From Shewanella denitrificans OS217 (GTDB lineage Bacteria; Pseudomonadota; Gammaproteobacteria; Enterobacterales; Shewanellaceae), in assembly GCF_000013765.1 (NCBI RefSeq), contig NC_007954.1, positions 3,286,001-3,350,000 of the forward strand: a stretch of 64,000 bases of DNA, read 5' to 3'. Below the pieces are notes generated by a model that did not search any database, had not been told where the DNA came from, and saw only the letters and a list, made by a program, of their open reading frames with translations. A program made the translations under genes and the position numbers. This document shows, one piece after another, positions 52,997 to 62,157 of the stretch. How positions within the stretch are numbered: the first letter of the stretch is position 1; each line of letters opens with the position of its first letter.

Positions 52997-53031
52997 AGCC
53001 AGACTCAAGGAACACTTGGTCTGGCTTTTTT
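52997..53031 (+). terminator. Terminator of gltBD
   Basis: AGCCAGA (52997-53003) pairs with TCTGGCT (53020-53026), with an inner CAAG/CTTG pairing, followed by six T residues. Confidence 0.87.
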
Positions 53032-53122
53032 ATTCGACGTTGAAAACTTAATTAGGCATCAGAGCTGACTCGCTATATACTCCGCGCCGGTCAAAATCTC
53101 AGCTGTTTTTTATTAGGTCGTT

Positions 53123-53968
53123 ATGTCATTAGTCGCCACACCTTTAGATGCGTTCTCTCTCGATGCCTTGGCACTAGATGCCGCAGCATTAGCCAAACCA
53201 GCCAATGATCCTGCGCTCTCAGTCTCTCACGGCAACGCCTTGTACACTGACTTGTCTTGTTATTACGACTTGATGTGCGCCGATATCGATTATCAAGCCC
53301 AGAGCGCCTACGTAAAACGCCTGCATCAGATATTTGGCAATGGCAATAGCCAATATCTGGACTTAGCCTGCGGCACTGGCCCCCATGTGCGTCATTTTAT
53401 CGACTTTGGCTATCAGTGCTCCGGGCTAGACATTAACCAGCCTATGCTAGACATTGCTCAGAGTCGCTGCCCCGAGGCTCACTTTAGCCAAGGCGACATG
53501 AGTGAATTCAGCCTAGAAACCCCAGTGGATTTAATCAGCTGCTTCTTATATTCAATTCATTACAATGATGGCATAGACAAGCTCAAGGCGTGCCTTGCCA
53601 GTATTCACGCAGCGCTCACCGTTGGCGGTATGTTCTGCTTTAACAGTGTCGATAAAGACAGCATAGATAACCGCTTGCAGGTGAGTCACAGCCTAGTCGA
53701 CAATGACAATCACTTTGTGTTCCAGTCTGGCTGGTATTATGGCGGACAAGGGGATAAGCAAGCGCTGAATCTGAGCATAGACAAGACCCGTGACAACCAT
53801 ACTCAGTCTTGGCAAGATCAGCACCCTATGGTGGCGGTGAATTTCCAGCGCATGCAGCAAGTGTTAGCGCCTTATTTTGAGGTGCACATTTTTGAACATG
53901 ACTATGACAAATTAGTCCCTTGGAATGGCCACTCTGGTAATGCTATTTTCGCCTGCATCAAGAAGTAA
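53123..53968 (+). CDS. Class I SAM-dependent methyltransferase
   Basis: 281 residues. Motif I reads YLDLACGTGPHVRHF, followed by GLDINQPMLDIAQSRCPEAHF and the post-motif SCFLYSIHYNDG; a family of small-molecule methyltransferases. An Ala/Asp/Leu-rich N-terminal stretch (about 40 residues) precedes the fold. Substrate unknown. Its neighbours give no clear hint. GTCGTT ATG start is plausible, though the ribosome site is weak. Confidence 0.86.
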   Translation: MSLVATPLDAFSLDALALDAAALAKPANDPALSVSHGNALYTDLSCYYDLMCADIDYQAQSAYVKRLHQIFGNGNSQYLDLACGTGPHVRHFIDFGYQCSGLDINQPMLDIAQSRCPEAHFSQGDMSEFSLETPVDLISCFLYSIHYNDGIDKLKACLASIHAALTVGGMFCFNSVDKDSIDNRLQVSHSLVDNDNHFVFQSGWYYGGQGDKQALNLSIDKTRDNHTQSWQDQHPMVAVNFQRMQQVLAPYFEVHIFEHDYDKLVPWNGHSGNAIFACIKK

Positions 53969-54098
53969 ACACCAGCTGCCTTACATAGGCAGCCTTAGAC
54001 AAGCTGAGCCTAGCAAGCTATATGGTAATTGAAGAAGTAGCGTTTTTATCAAGAGGCCCGAATTCAGATAATAAACGCGACGCTCAATTGCCTGCCGT

Positions 54099-54641
54099 TT
54101 ATTTCTGTTCGCTTTTGCCACTGAGTTTGCCAAAAACGTACAATGGCAATGGCCGAATATAGTTAAAAATAATAAATGACATCAAACCGAACACCAGCAC
54201 GAACACTGTGGGTAAAAATGCCCCAAAGGTGTATGCCATACCGAACACCATCCCAAGGACATATTTAGGTCTATATATGGGTATAAACAATGCAATCACT
54301 AATAAGCCTGGCAACATCAGATCCAATATAGCTCCATGGCCTCCAATAAACGCCGACGAGAACACCACACCATAGCTAAATGCAGCGATAAATCCCCAAA
54401 GCGCAGCGCTGACACTCGTCTCACCTTTTGGCAACCCAGTTTTCGCCACCAAAAACCAGGCGAGCAGTGGCAAAATTATTGCTCCCCACCAATTTGAAAT
54501 CGCTGGCATGTCGGCGCGGTTCAATAAATGATGGCTAGGTACCCCATGATGAAAATGTTGCCAAATCAGTAGCCCCCAGATGCACAGCCCCACTAATAAG
54601 GTGATTAATACTCGGTTGCTGACTCGTTCATGGACTTTCAT
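54099..54641 (-). CDS. Membrane protein of unknown function
   Basis: 180 residues with about five to six membrane helices (first at 12-28; a pair at 56-105; more up to 165), with short loops. The start at 54641 has AGGGAA upstream; an in-frame extension to 54704 lacks a site. No family recognised. Small-ion or lipid transport cannot be concluded from the sequence. Confidence 0.7.
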   Translation of the reverse strand: MKVHERVSNRVLITLLVGLCIWGLLIWQHFHHGVPSHHLLNRADMPAISNWWGAIILPLLAWFLVAKTGLPKGETSVSAALWGFIAAFSYGVVFSSAFIGGHGAILDLMLPGLLVIALFIPIYRPKYVLGMVFGMAYTFGAFLPTVFVLVFGLMSFIIFNYIRPLPLYVFGKLSGKSEQK

Positions 54642-54858
54642 TGTCTGTTCCCTATTGAGTTTTATATTGGTGACGAAATACAACTTAGCCTTAGCCTCAG
54701 CCATAGATTAAGTACCACAATATATCGGCAACTCAAGAATGTGGATGGAATAATTACAACGAAATGTAACTGGCAACTCAACACATTGGCTAGCACAGCC
54801 TTTGCGCCTGCTCACGAATAGCCCTATGCACAGTCATTAAATCCAAATATCCAAACAA

Positions 54859-54892
54859 AAAGGGCGAGGACTATTACACGCCCTCGCCCTTT
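54859..54892 (-). terminator. Terminator after the nitroreductase gene
   Basis: On the minus strand AAAGGGCGAGG pairs with CCTCGCCCTTT, 11-bp arms, then TTGTTTGG. It is 31 bases after the stop. Confidence 0.85.
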
Positions 54893-54922
54893 ATTTAATC
54901 TAAATGCTTTAAGCATTTAGCG

Positions 54923-55579
54923 TTAGAGTATCTGGATAACGTCTTTCGCTGCTAAGCGTGATTTGGGCAGCTTGGCATTATAGTCTTCATCACTGTGATG
55001 ATAACCTATGACTAAGGCCACGCTGCACTCATAACCTGCTAACTCTTCAGCAAATATTTCAGCAATCATTTCACTGTCAACACCTTCCATCGGCGTCGAA
55101 TCTATGCCTAAACGGGCCACTGTGTGCATAGTATTGCCCAAGGCTAAGTATGCTTGGGAGCGAGTCCAGTTGGCGTTGTTGCCCTGCTCATCTGTGTTTA
55201 AATCTACAAAGGCAAAGCCGCCAAAGGCATTTTCACGATCTTCAGGTTTAGTGCGGCGATCTTCTATGCCTTTATCTATCACTTTGGCGTAATCTTCACG
55301 GCTATATTTAGTCTTGTGTGCAAATAAAATCACGTGGGAACTGGCTTTAATATGTGGCTGATTGAATTGAAACTTATTCACAAACGTGTCGTGCATACGC
55401 TGCTTAGCGGCATCGCTTTCAATAACAATAAACTTCCACGGTTGTGAATTAATTGATGACGCTGATAAACGCATGGCTTCGCAAATGACAACGAGATCTT
55501 CTTGGGATACGCGCTTGCTAGGATCGTATCTTTTAGTGGTGTAGCGTTTTTCTAAGTCAGCAATAATAGGGTGGGTCAT
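54923..55579 (-). CDS. Oxygen-insensitive NAD(P)H nitroreductase
   Basis: 218 residues, full NfsB-type flavoprotein. FMN contacts KRYDPSKRVS near the start, RLSASSINSQPWKFIVIES, and ARLGIDSTPMEGVDSEMIAE with the conserved SxxMEG are typical. It reduces nitroaromatics or quinones, or acts as a dihydropteridine reductase; the physiological substrate is unclear. It is followed by a strong terminator and preceded by a long hairpin. Confidence 0.9.
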   Translation of the reverse strand: MTHPIIADLEKRYTTKRYDPSKRVSQEDLVVICEAMRLSASSINSQPWKFIVIESDAAKQRMHDTFVNKFQFNQPHIKASSHVILFAHKTKYSREDYAKVIDKGIEDRRTKPEDRENAFGGFAFVDLNTDEQGNNANWTRSQAYLALGNTMHTVARLGIDSTPMEGVDSEMIAEIFAEELAGYECSVALVIGYHHSDEDYNAKLPKSRLAAKDVIQIL

Positions 55580-55636
55580 CTAGGGCTCCAATAAGCTAGC
55601 GGTTGCTAAGCTGTTAAGATTAATTCTGTGCCGCCC

Positions 55637-55669
55637 TCCTTTTTAGGCTGAATATCAGCCTAAAAAGGA
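55637..55669. repeat. 33-base perfect hairpin
   Basis: 15-bp perfect arms (TCCTTTTTAGGCTGA and complement) around ATA, between the monooxygenase and nitroreductase genes. It carries its T and A runs inside the stem, so termination in either direction is possible but not typical. Confidence 0.85.
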
Positions 55670-55693
55670 AGGAATGCAGGGTTAAGTTGATTA

Positions 55694-55750
55694 GCTGTTG
55701 TTTCGCTGTTGTTTCGCTGTTGTTTAGCTGTTGTTTAGCTGTTGTTTAGC
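55694..55750. repeat. 11-bp tandem repeat, five units
   Basis: GCTGTTGTTTC/A is repeated five times in a row with only the last base varying, just after the stop of the monooxygenase gene. It is a slippage-prone minisatellite. Confidence 0.92.
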
Positions 55751-55768
55751 GCTATGCTAACGGCTCAT

Positions 55769-56071
55769 TTACGCCAGTATGTTAGCGACTAGGCTCATTT
55801 CATTTAAGGTAAATACCTCGACAGCACCGTCGGTCGCCACCATATAGTCTTTCAAATGTTGTTGACCCATGTGGGTCTGCCATGACTCACGGTTTTGCCA
55901 AGTTTCATAAAACATAAAGTGGGCTGGGTTAGCATTGTCTTGATGCAGTTGATAATTGATGCAGCCCGCTTCTTTACGCGTCGGCGCAATCAACTTGAAC
56001 AGTTCAGCTTTAACTAACTCGACCTTATCGGCCTTGGCAATAATGTTGGCAACTATGGTTAATTGAGTCAT
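55769..56071 (-). CDS. Putative quinol monooxygenase (ABM family)
   Basis: 100 residues, a single antibiotic-biosynthesis-monooxygenase domain of the YgiN type. ELFKLIAPTRKEAGCINYQLHQDNANP (in parts), FMFYETWQNRESWQTHM and the C-terminal MVATDGAVEVFTLNEMSL define the fold. It probably oxidises quinols without cofactor. A second, broken copy of this family is found at 60951-61166. Confidence 0.9.
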   Translation of the reverse strand: MTQLTIVANIIAKADKVELVKAELFKLIAPTRKEAGCINYQLHQDNANPAHFMFYETWQNRESWQTHMGQQHLKDYMVATDGAVEVFTLNEMSLVANILA

Positions 56072-56223
56072 GTTATCTTCCTCATGTAGGAGAGCTAATC
56101 AACTTAGCCATCGATTAGAAATATTAACCCCTGGGCAGCTAAGTTAACACTGGACAATGACTGAAACATTATCAAAATATATTTGATAATCGATTATGTA
56201 ATGCCATTAGCATGGAGTAAAAG

Positions 56224-56754
56224 ATGAAAACTAAAAACTCAGTTAACCCAAGCTTGCCTAAGGCGACTGAGCCAAAATCAAACGAGAGAGTGTTAAATGA
56301 GCCGAGTCCAGAAGGGCCTGTAATACTGTTCGATGGTCAATGTAATCTGTGCCATAGTGCGGTGAATTTTATTATCGCTCGGGACCATACCGCCGCTAAT
56401 CCACAGGCGGCACTTGGGGTGTTTCGCTTTGCCCCATTGCAAGGTGACAGTGCCAAAGCCTTGATGAAAGAGTGCGCCATTCCTCAAGCTCAAATCGATA
56501 GCTTAACCTCAACCCAAAGTGGCAGTTTTGTGCTCATTGATGCAGGTCGTTATTACTTTCGCAGTGATGCAGCCCTTGAGGTGGCCCGCAAGTTACCCGG
56601 ACTGTGGCGCTATTTGGCTTGGTTAAGGGTTATCCCAAGGCCCGTTCGAGACGAGTTATATCAACTGCTTGGCCGCTACCGCTACCGACTATTTGGCCAG
56701 CGGCCACTGTGTCTGTTACCTAGTCCAGCAGTTAGGCAGCGCTTCTTACCCTAA
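56224..56754 (+). CDS. DCC family (DUF393) thiol-disulphide protein
   Basis: 176 residues. The family motif VILFDGQCNLCHSAVNFII holds a CxxC pair (C41/C44-type); FRFAPLQGDSAKALM and RSDAALEVARKLPGLWR follow the standard order. Function unproved; thioredoxin-like fold is assumed. The first 30 residues are Pro/Glu/Asn-rich and probably not part of the domain. Followed by the acyltransferase 165 bases on. Confidence 0.88.
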   Translation: MKTKNSVNPSLPKATEPKSNERVLNEPSPEGPVILFDGQCNLCHSAVNFIIARDHTAANPQAALGVFRFAPLQGDSAKALMKECAIPQAQIDSLTSTQSGSFVLIDAGRYYFRSDAALEVARKLPGLWRYLAWLRVIPRPVRDELYQLLGRYRYRLFGQRPLCLLPSPAVRQRFLP

Positions 56755-56919
56755 AGCACACAGTAATGCTGCACCTTAGCGACAATCTTTCTTCACATCT
56801 TGACTCACTATGCCGGATCCCTAGTAACACCTGCATTCGTATGCATCTGTATCAAGCTTGTTGCGCTATGAATAAGTTGCCAGTATGGGGCTTAGGTTAC
56901 TCGATGCTGGATTGAATTA

Positions 56920-58011
56920 ATGATGGAAAAAGCTCAGATAGATGGTCAAATAAGGCCGTTTATTGCTCATTTGCATGCCTTTCGAGGCATTGCCATCATA
57001 CTCATTGTGGCCGCCCATGCTTGGTCATTATCCATATTTTGGACCGGCCAACTAGACTCCACCGGCTTAACATGGTTATTTGCGGCTAGTGAAACCTTAT
57101 TCCATGGCTCAACACTTTTATTTGCGATCATTTCCGGTTTATTGTTCAGCCAAGTGTTGCACGCTCAATCTTGGCGGCGGTTTTATCGCAGTAAAGTGGT
57201 TAATGTCGTTTTACCTTATTGCTTGATGACATTACTAATAACCTTTTATCATTGGCCACAAGCCAACCCACTTGCCAGTCCAGATTTCGGCCATCAATTA
57301 ATCAGTAACCTCTTCTACGGTAAAGCCAGTATCCAGTATTGGTATATTCCAGTAATACTGGTGCTATTTTTACTGACCCCAGCCTTGAGTTATTTAAGCG
57401 CGCGGCCAAAATACCTCGCCATAGTGCTGGTCATTGCCCTAAGCCCCTTGATTATCACCCGCAGTCCATTTCCTGACTTTCTTAAGCCACAAACCTATGG
57501 CTACTTTATCGGCGCTTATGTCCTAGGGTTATTAATGGGTCAGTATTATGCACAGTTGCAAACTTGGCTGGCGCGCCATAGCCACAGCTGCCTACTGGCT
57601 TTTATAGCCATTAGCGCGGCCATCTTTTTGGGTTACCTGAATGGCTATCAAGCAAGCGGATGGTTTTCCTTAAGAGAAAGCTTGTTTTATGCTCAAAAAG
57701 TCTTGCTCACTGGTCTGGTGTTGTTGTGGTTAAAGCGCCGCGAAGACAAAGATAATCATGGGGATTCCCCTTTAGATAAAGGCCTAACACTCTTGGGAAA
57801 CTACGCCTTTGCTATTTATTTTCTGCACTTATTATTTATGGCGGCGTTCATTAATCTAGGGCATAACCTGCTCGCCGAACAGCGGGAGGCAAGCTTATTA
57901 CTGGGCTTTGGCATCATTAGCCTTGTCTTGTCTATTCTTGGCAGCATCATGCTCAGCGCTGTGATAAAAAAACTCTTTAAACAGCATTCAAGGAAATTAA
58001 TCGGGGTTTAA
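56920..58011 (+). CDS. Acyltransferase 3 family membrane protein
   Basis: 363 residues with about ten membrane helices. The family's N-terminal motif is visible in HLHAFRGIAIILIVAAHAWS (conserved Arg and His), and QYWYIPVILVLFLLTPAL and FAIYFLHLLFMAAF are typical. Such enzymes O-acetylate surface sugars or similar substrates, here unknown. No glycan gene cluster lies next to it. Two successive ATGs are possible starts. Confidence 0.88.
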   Translation: MMEKAQIDGQIRPFIAHLHAFRGIAIILIVAAHAWSLSIFWTGQLDSTGLTWLFAASETLFHGSTLLFAIISGLLFSQVLHAQSWRRFYRSKVVNVVLPYCLMTLLITFYHWPQANPLASPDFGHQLISNLFYGKASIQYWYIPVILVLFLLTPALSYLSARPKYLAIVLVIALSPLIITRSPFPDFLKPQTYGYFIGAYVLGLLMGQYYAQLQTWLARHSHSCLLAFIAISAAIFLGYLNGYQASGWFSLRESLFYAQKVLLTGLVLLWLKRREDKDNHGDSPLDKGLTLLGNYAFAIYFLHLLFMAAFINLGHNLLAEQREASLLLGFGIISLVLSILGSIMLSAVIKKLFKQHSRKLIGV

Positions 58012-58123
58012 CAGGCCCACAGAGCCAAGCATTCATCTTTGAAGCCCCCCAAAAGCGGCTGGACCATGGCAAAGGCCGCTCACCCAAGGCTAACCCCTGT
58101 TAGCTATGTTATTAGCCATGTTA

Positions 58124-58654
58124 TTAGCTATGTTTTGGGTTAATTTTACTGAACACGTAGGCATCCCACCAGGTTTCGCCAATTTTAAAGTGAGAACTTA
58201 AATCCCCTTCCTTATGCATGCCGATTTTTTGCATCAAGCGCCAAGAGGCGCTATTTTCTGCGACACAAAAGGCCATGACTTTGTGGAGTTCTAAATGAGT
58301 GAAGGCGTGTTCGATTAGGGCATTCACCGCCTCGAAGGCATAGCCTTTACCCTGAAACTCTGTCCCGAGCCGATAACCAATTTCCGCAATCCGGCTTTCA
58401 ACATGAGTCCACTTAAACATCAGCTCGCCAATCAATTGGGGATCGTCTCTAAGCGTGATGGCAAGCAGCAGCTTCTCTTGCTCTTGTTGTTGCCAGGGTT
58501 TCACAAAGGTCTTGAGCCGTTCTAAGGCTTGCGCTTTAGTGATGGGCGCCCCCACGAAACGGCACACTTCTGGATCGCTTCTATGAGCAAAGCTTGCATC
58601 TAAGTCACTCAGGCGAATTAAGCGTATCGTCAGCCTCGGGGTTATTATTTGCAT
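58124..58654 (-). CDS. GNAT acetyltransferase, RimJ/RimL-like
   Basis: 176 residues. TPRLTIRLIRLSDLDASF, AEIGYRLGTEFQGKGYAFEAVNALIEHAF (in parts) with the acetyl-CoA loop, and CVAENSASWRLMQKIGMHKEG are the RimJ/L branch signature. Possible protein or small-molecule N-acetylation; substrate unknown. Confidence 0.87.
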   Translation of the reverse strand: MQIITPRLTIRLIRLSDLDASFAHRSDPEVCRFVGAPITKAQALERLKTFVKPWQQQEQEKLLLAITLRDDPQLIGELMFKWTHVESRIAEIGYRLGTEFQGKGYAFEAVNALIEHAFTHLELHKVMAFCVAENSASWRLMQKIGMHKEGDLSSHFKIGETWWDAYVFSKINPKHS

Positions 58655-58697
58655 TACACGTCCTTATTATTCTAAATAATCTATAACCTATTAACTC

Positions 58698-59921
58698 TTA
58701 AGTCATTGACTTAACGTCGAAAGCAGGCTCGCTACCGCTTTTGGATTTAAGCGCAAGCCCCACCAGCAACAGCGCACTACTGACGACCAAATACAGCCAT
58801 CCCAATTTAGCTATGGTGTCCACCCAGTAGTGGTTGACTAGCATCGCAAACACGGAAAAAACGAGCATATCAATGGCCCCACATAAGGCATTAACAATGC
58901 CTGTTTGTTGCTCAAACGGCTCAATCAACAAGTGTAAACTTATGGTGTAAAAGGCGCCGCCACACACCATAAATAAGCTATAACTGAGCAAACAATTCGT
59001 TAGGGTAAAAGGCAGTAAAATAAAGCCCGCCCCCGCCAAAAATAACAAAGGCAGGAAGAGTAACAGCTGCGAGGGGTAGCTCAATTGTGCATGCAGAAGC
59101 TTTGCAAGGCAGGTACCCAAGATCAAGCCAGTGGCAGGTAACATCATTGCCATGCCATATTGCTGCGCCGATAGGTCCAATTTATGTTGGAGTATAAAAG
59201 GCAGCAGGGTAGCTGATGTCAGGTAGAGTAAGCTTGGCAGCCACTTAAACAGCGCGGGCATTAAGAAACGTCGGTCGAGTAACAGCAGCCTATATTGGCC
59301 AACTATCCCCTTAACTGGAGTCGCTTTAGTCTGCTTAATCTGGCTATCTTGAATCTGGCCATGTTGACTGCGCCTATGTTGAACCTGCCTTGGCAATAAA
59401 TACCAACCAATCAAACCACTTAGCAACAAGTACAATCCTAGAAGGGCGAATAAACTCTGCCAGCCCACTGCGCTCGTCAAGGTTCCACCTAACACGGGCG
59501 CCAAGACGCTGATAAAACTTGCCGCAATGGCAAGGCTTGCCATGGCTTTCTTGCGAAGCTCGCCGGTGAAATGATCACTTAACAGGGTGCGGCTCACGAT
59601 GAGCGGCGCACCAGCCCCTATACCTTGAATAAAACGTCCCAAGGCCAAGTACCACTCAGAGGGGGCTAGTACGCACAGCAATGTGCCCAGTACGTAAAGC
59701 CCTTGCCCCACCAGAAATACCTTTCGACGCCCGGCGCTATCTGACCAAGGTCCATAAATGAGCTGTGACAGACCAAAGCCGATAAAATACACCATGATCA
59801 CTTGTTGTGCGATTGAGTCTTCAAGGCCAAAACTCGCCGCAACACCCGGTAGGGCGGGCATCAATATTTGGCTACCAAATTGAGCACAAGACAAGAGTAA
59901 AATCGCTAAAAACAAATACAC
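58698..59921 (-). CDS. MFS drug efflux transporter, EmrD/Bcr-like
   Basis: 407 residues with twelve membrane helices. The MFS motif is visible as GLSQLIYGPWSDSAGRRKVFLVGQGLY (in parts) between helices 2 and 3, and GRFIQGIGAGAPLIVSRTLLSD fits the drug/H+ antiporter group (EmrD, Bcr/CflA). Start GTG 59921 has AGGAA six bases upstream. It is divergent from a LysR gene 96 bases away, the usual arrangement for local regulation. Confidence 0.88.
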   Translation of the reverse strand: MYLFLAILLLSCAQFGSQILMPALPGVAASFGLEDSIAQQVIMVYFIGFGLSQLIYGPWSDSAGRRKVFLVGQGLYVLGTLLCVLAPSEWYLALGRFIQGIGAGAPLIVSRTLLSDHFTGELRKKAMASLAIAASFISVLAPVLGGTLTSAVGWQSLFALLGLYLLLSGLIGWYLLPRQVQHRRSQHGQIQDSQIKQTKATPVKGIVGQYRLLLLDRRFLMPALFKWLPSLLYLTSATLLPFILQHKLDLSAQQYGMAMMLPATGLILGTCLAKLLHAQLSYPSQLLLFLPLLFLAGAGFILLPFTLTNCLLSYSLFMVCGGAFYTISLHLLIEPFEQQTGIVNALCGAIDMLVFSVFAMLVNHYWVDTIAKLGWLYLVVSSALLLVGLALKSKSGSEPAFDVKSMT

Positions 59922-60017
59922 AGATATTCCTAAGGCAATTCAGTAGATTGGCTAGTGTATTATTTAAGTTGCGGAATAAAAATGCTTTAATGGTTAAAAC
60001 ATTAAGTCCTAGCAGGA

Positions 60018-60908
60018 ATGAATATGGATTGGCTGACGGCGACAAAGAGCTTTAATTTACTGGTGGAACATGGCAGTTTCAGCCAGGCCGCCGCAGTGGC
60101 TGAAATATCCCCCTCGGCCATGAGTAAGCGCATCGATTGGCTCGAGAAACAACTGGGATTAAGCTTGTTTGTGCGCACCACACGTCAGGTTAATTTGACG
60201 GAGGCGGGGTTCGACTTCTTGTCTCGCTCAAAAGATCTTGTCGGCCAATTTGAAGACATGATAAGTGAGACGCAGCAATTTGCTAACCGGCCCTCAGGCA
60301 CCCTCAGAGTTGCCGCCAATTCTGTCGTCGGCAGTGCAATTTTAATGCCCTGTATCGAAGCGTTTTTAGTGTTATACCCAGAAGTCACCCTGCATCTGGA
60401 CATACTTCCCTTTGGCGAGTTTCCTGATTTAGACCACGATCTCGTCCTGTGCCGCAAGTTCGACAATTTCAATTCCAGCGCCCACAGGGGCACTAAGTTA
60501 TATAACTACCGCGTCGGCTTATACGCCGCCCCCCACTACTTAGCCAATAATCCTGCCATTACGCAGCTCGCCGATGTCAGTGAACATAAGATGGTGATGA
60601 ACAACTATTACCGCAAGCAAGGCCGGCTCGAGATGGCTAATGGGGAATCCTGTGAGCTGAATAATTTCAATTTCATCTCGGATAATGTCGACGCCCTACT
60701 CTACGCTGCCACCAAAGGCATGGGGTTATTTTTTGCCTCTCCTTTGTATTTAAAGCGTGAGTTAGAACAGGGCTTATTAGTGCCTGTGTTGCCTCATCTG
60801 CAGGGGCAAGAAATGGAGTTGTGGGGGTTTTATCCCAATAAGAAATACCTGCCGATTAAGACGCGCTTGTTATTAGACTTTCTCAAAGCAAAATTAGTCA
60901 GTACTTAA
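60018..60908 (+). CDS. LysR family transcriptional regulator
   Basis: 296 residues. N-terminal helix-turn-helix LVEHGSFSQAAAVAEISPSAMSKRIDWLEKQLG (in parts) with the usual LysR order, then an effector domain containing GTLRVAANSVVGSAILMPCIE. Likely controls the divergently transcribed MFS gene. The effector is not inferable. Confidence 0.9.
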   Translation: MNMDWLTATKSFNLLVEHGSFSQAAAVAEISPSAMSKRIDWLEKQLGLSLFVRTTRQVNLTEAGFDFLSRSKDLVGQFEDMISETQQFANRPSGTLRVAANSVVGSAILMPCIEAFLVLYPEVTLHLDILPFGEFPDLDHDLVLCRKFDNFNSSAHRGTKLYNYRVGLYAAPHYLANNPAITQLADVSEHKMVMNNYYRKQGRLEMANGESCELNNFNFISDNVDALLYAATKGMGLFFASPLYLKRELEQGLLVPVLPHLQGQEMELWGFYPNKKYLPIKTRLLLDFLKAKLVST

Positions 60909-61236
60909 ATTAGTCTGTACTTAGGCAGAGATTTCTGGAGTAGCCATGACTTAGCGCGCCATGATTGTCGAATCATAATAAACTGAGTCAGGCGCCGCGG
61001 TTAACAATGGCGCGACTGTCGTCATAATTTCACCAAATGCGGCTGAGTTTTTGTCGCTATTAAAGGTGTCGATAGTCTCTCACTCTTGATAAAGCAGCAT
61101 ATCGTCAGCTTCACTCACATCCTGATACAAGGAATATGAGTCATGCGGCAACTCAGCTATCTCTACCCTACACTATCCTAGTTGGCTCATGGTATATTAG
61201 CGCCAATTTTGTTTTTCACTATCTTAAGGTAACACC
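60909..61236. other. Intergenic stretch with a monooxygenase relic
   Basis: 328 bases between the LysR gene and mtnN. Most of it is the broken monooxygenase gene described next. Nothing else was seen except the mtnN upstream region at 61167-61236, with a purine-rich AAGGTAA before ATG 61237. Confidence 0.7.
60951..61166 (-). pseudogene. Broken antibiotic-biosynthesis-monooxygenase gene
   Basis: On the minus strand a 72-codon frame reads SYSLYQDVSEADDMLLYQE, then TGA (61082-61080) where the family has Trp (usual motif EEW), then ETIDTFNSDKNSAAFGEIMT, continuing with the typical APLLTAAPDSVYYDS end and TAA. The first third of the fold is missing upstream (stop codons in frame), so it has an N-terminal truncation and at least one nonsense mutation. 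Confidence 0.72.
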
Positions 61237-61929
61237 ATGAAAATCGGTATTATTGGCGCTATGGAGCCAGAAGTCGCCCACTTGATCCAGTCATTAACCT
61301 CGGCTGAACATAGCTTAATCGCTGGCATTGAATTTATTAGTGGCCAAATTGCTGGCAAAGATGTGGTGATCACCCGCTCTGGCATAGGTAAAGTCGCCGC
61401 CAGTATTGCCACTACCCTGCTGATTGAAAAATTTGCCGTGACGCAAGTGGTCAACACAGGTTCAGCCGGTGGTTTTGTTGATAGCTTGAAGATTGGTGAT
61501 ATTGTGATTTCATCTGAAGTGCGCCATCACGATGTGGATGTGACCGCTTTTGGTTATGAAATTGGCCAAATGGCCCAGCAGCCAGCCGCCTTTATCCCAG
61601 ATGCTGCCTTAGTGGAAGCTGCCAAGAAAGCCGTTTCAGCCTTAGGTGAAGTCAAGGCTATCGAAGGTTTGATTTGTACCGGTGACAGCTTTATCTGCGA
61701 TCCTGAGCGCACCAAGGTGATGCGAGCTAATTTCCCCACCATGGCGGCCTGTGAAATGGAAGGCGCGGCAATTGCTCAAGTGTGTCACCAGTTTAAGGTG
61801 CCTTTTGTGGTCATTCGTTCTTTATCGGATAACGCCAATAATGACTCCCCAGTGGATTTTGATTCTTATATCATCAAGGCGGGCCACCATTCAGCCATGA
61901 TGGTGGTAGCACTATTAACTGAGCTGTAA
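61237..61929 (+). CDS. mtnN: 5'-methylthioadenosine/S-adenosylhomocysteine nucleosidase
   Basis: 230 residues. IGIIGAMEPEVAHLIQSL, GKVAASIATTLLIEKF, NTGSAGGF, CEMEGAAIAQVCHQF and SLSDNAN are the family landmarks (Asp in SDNAN and Glu in MEG are catalytic). It clears methylthioadenosine and SAH and feeds AI-2 production. Gene end overlaps the first unit of a tandem repeat. Confidence 0.97.
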   Translation: MKIGIIGAMEPEVAHLIQSLTSAEHSLIAGIEFISGQIAGKDVVITRSGIGKVAASIATTLLIEKFAVTQVVNTGSAGGFVDSLKIGDIVISSEVRHHDVDVTAFGYEIGQMAQQPAAFIPDAALVEAAKKAVSALGEVKAIEGLICTGDSFICDPERTKVMRANFPTMAACEMEGAAIAQVCHQFKVPFVVIRSLSDNANNDSPVDFDSYIIKAGHHSAMMVVALLTEL

Positions 61930-62020
61930 AAAGTAGCTATTAGCTGAGCTGTGAAGAGTAACTATTAGCTGAGCGGTGAAAAGTAACTATTAGCTGAGCG
62001 GTGAAAAGTAACTAGCAGTT
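61921..62020 (+). repeat. 25-bp tandem repeat, four units, starting in the mtnN stop
   Basis: Units begin GAGC-GTGAA-AGTAACTATTAGCT with 1-5 differences each; the first unit contains the last two codons and stop of mtnN (GAG CTG TAA). The copies downstream look like duplications of the gene's 3' end. Confidence 0.9.
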
Positions 62021-62157
62021 AAGCTCCTTTCTCGCGCAGAGCACAAGTGAGTGTTCGCGCGAGTACTCAGTCGTTCTGAGTCTTGATCATCTCTCTTAAG
62101 TAAAATGTTCGATAAACCCTGCTCAGTTTGACGGCTAATACGGGATGGAGTTTTTTA

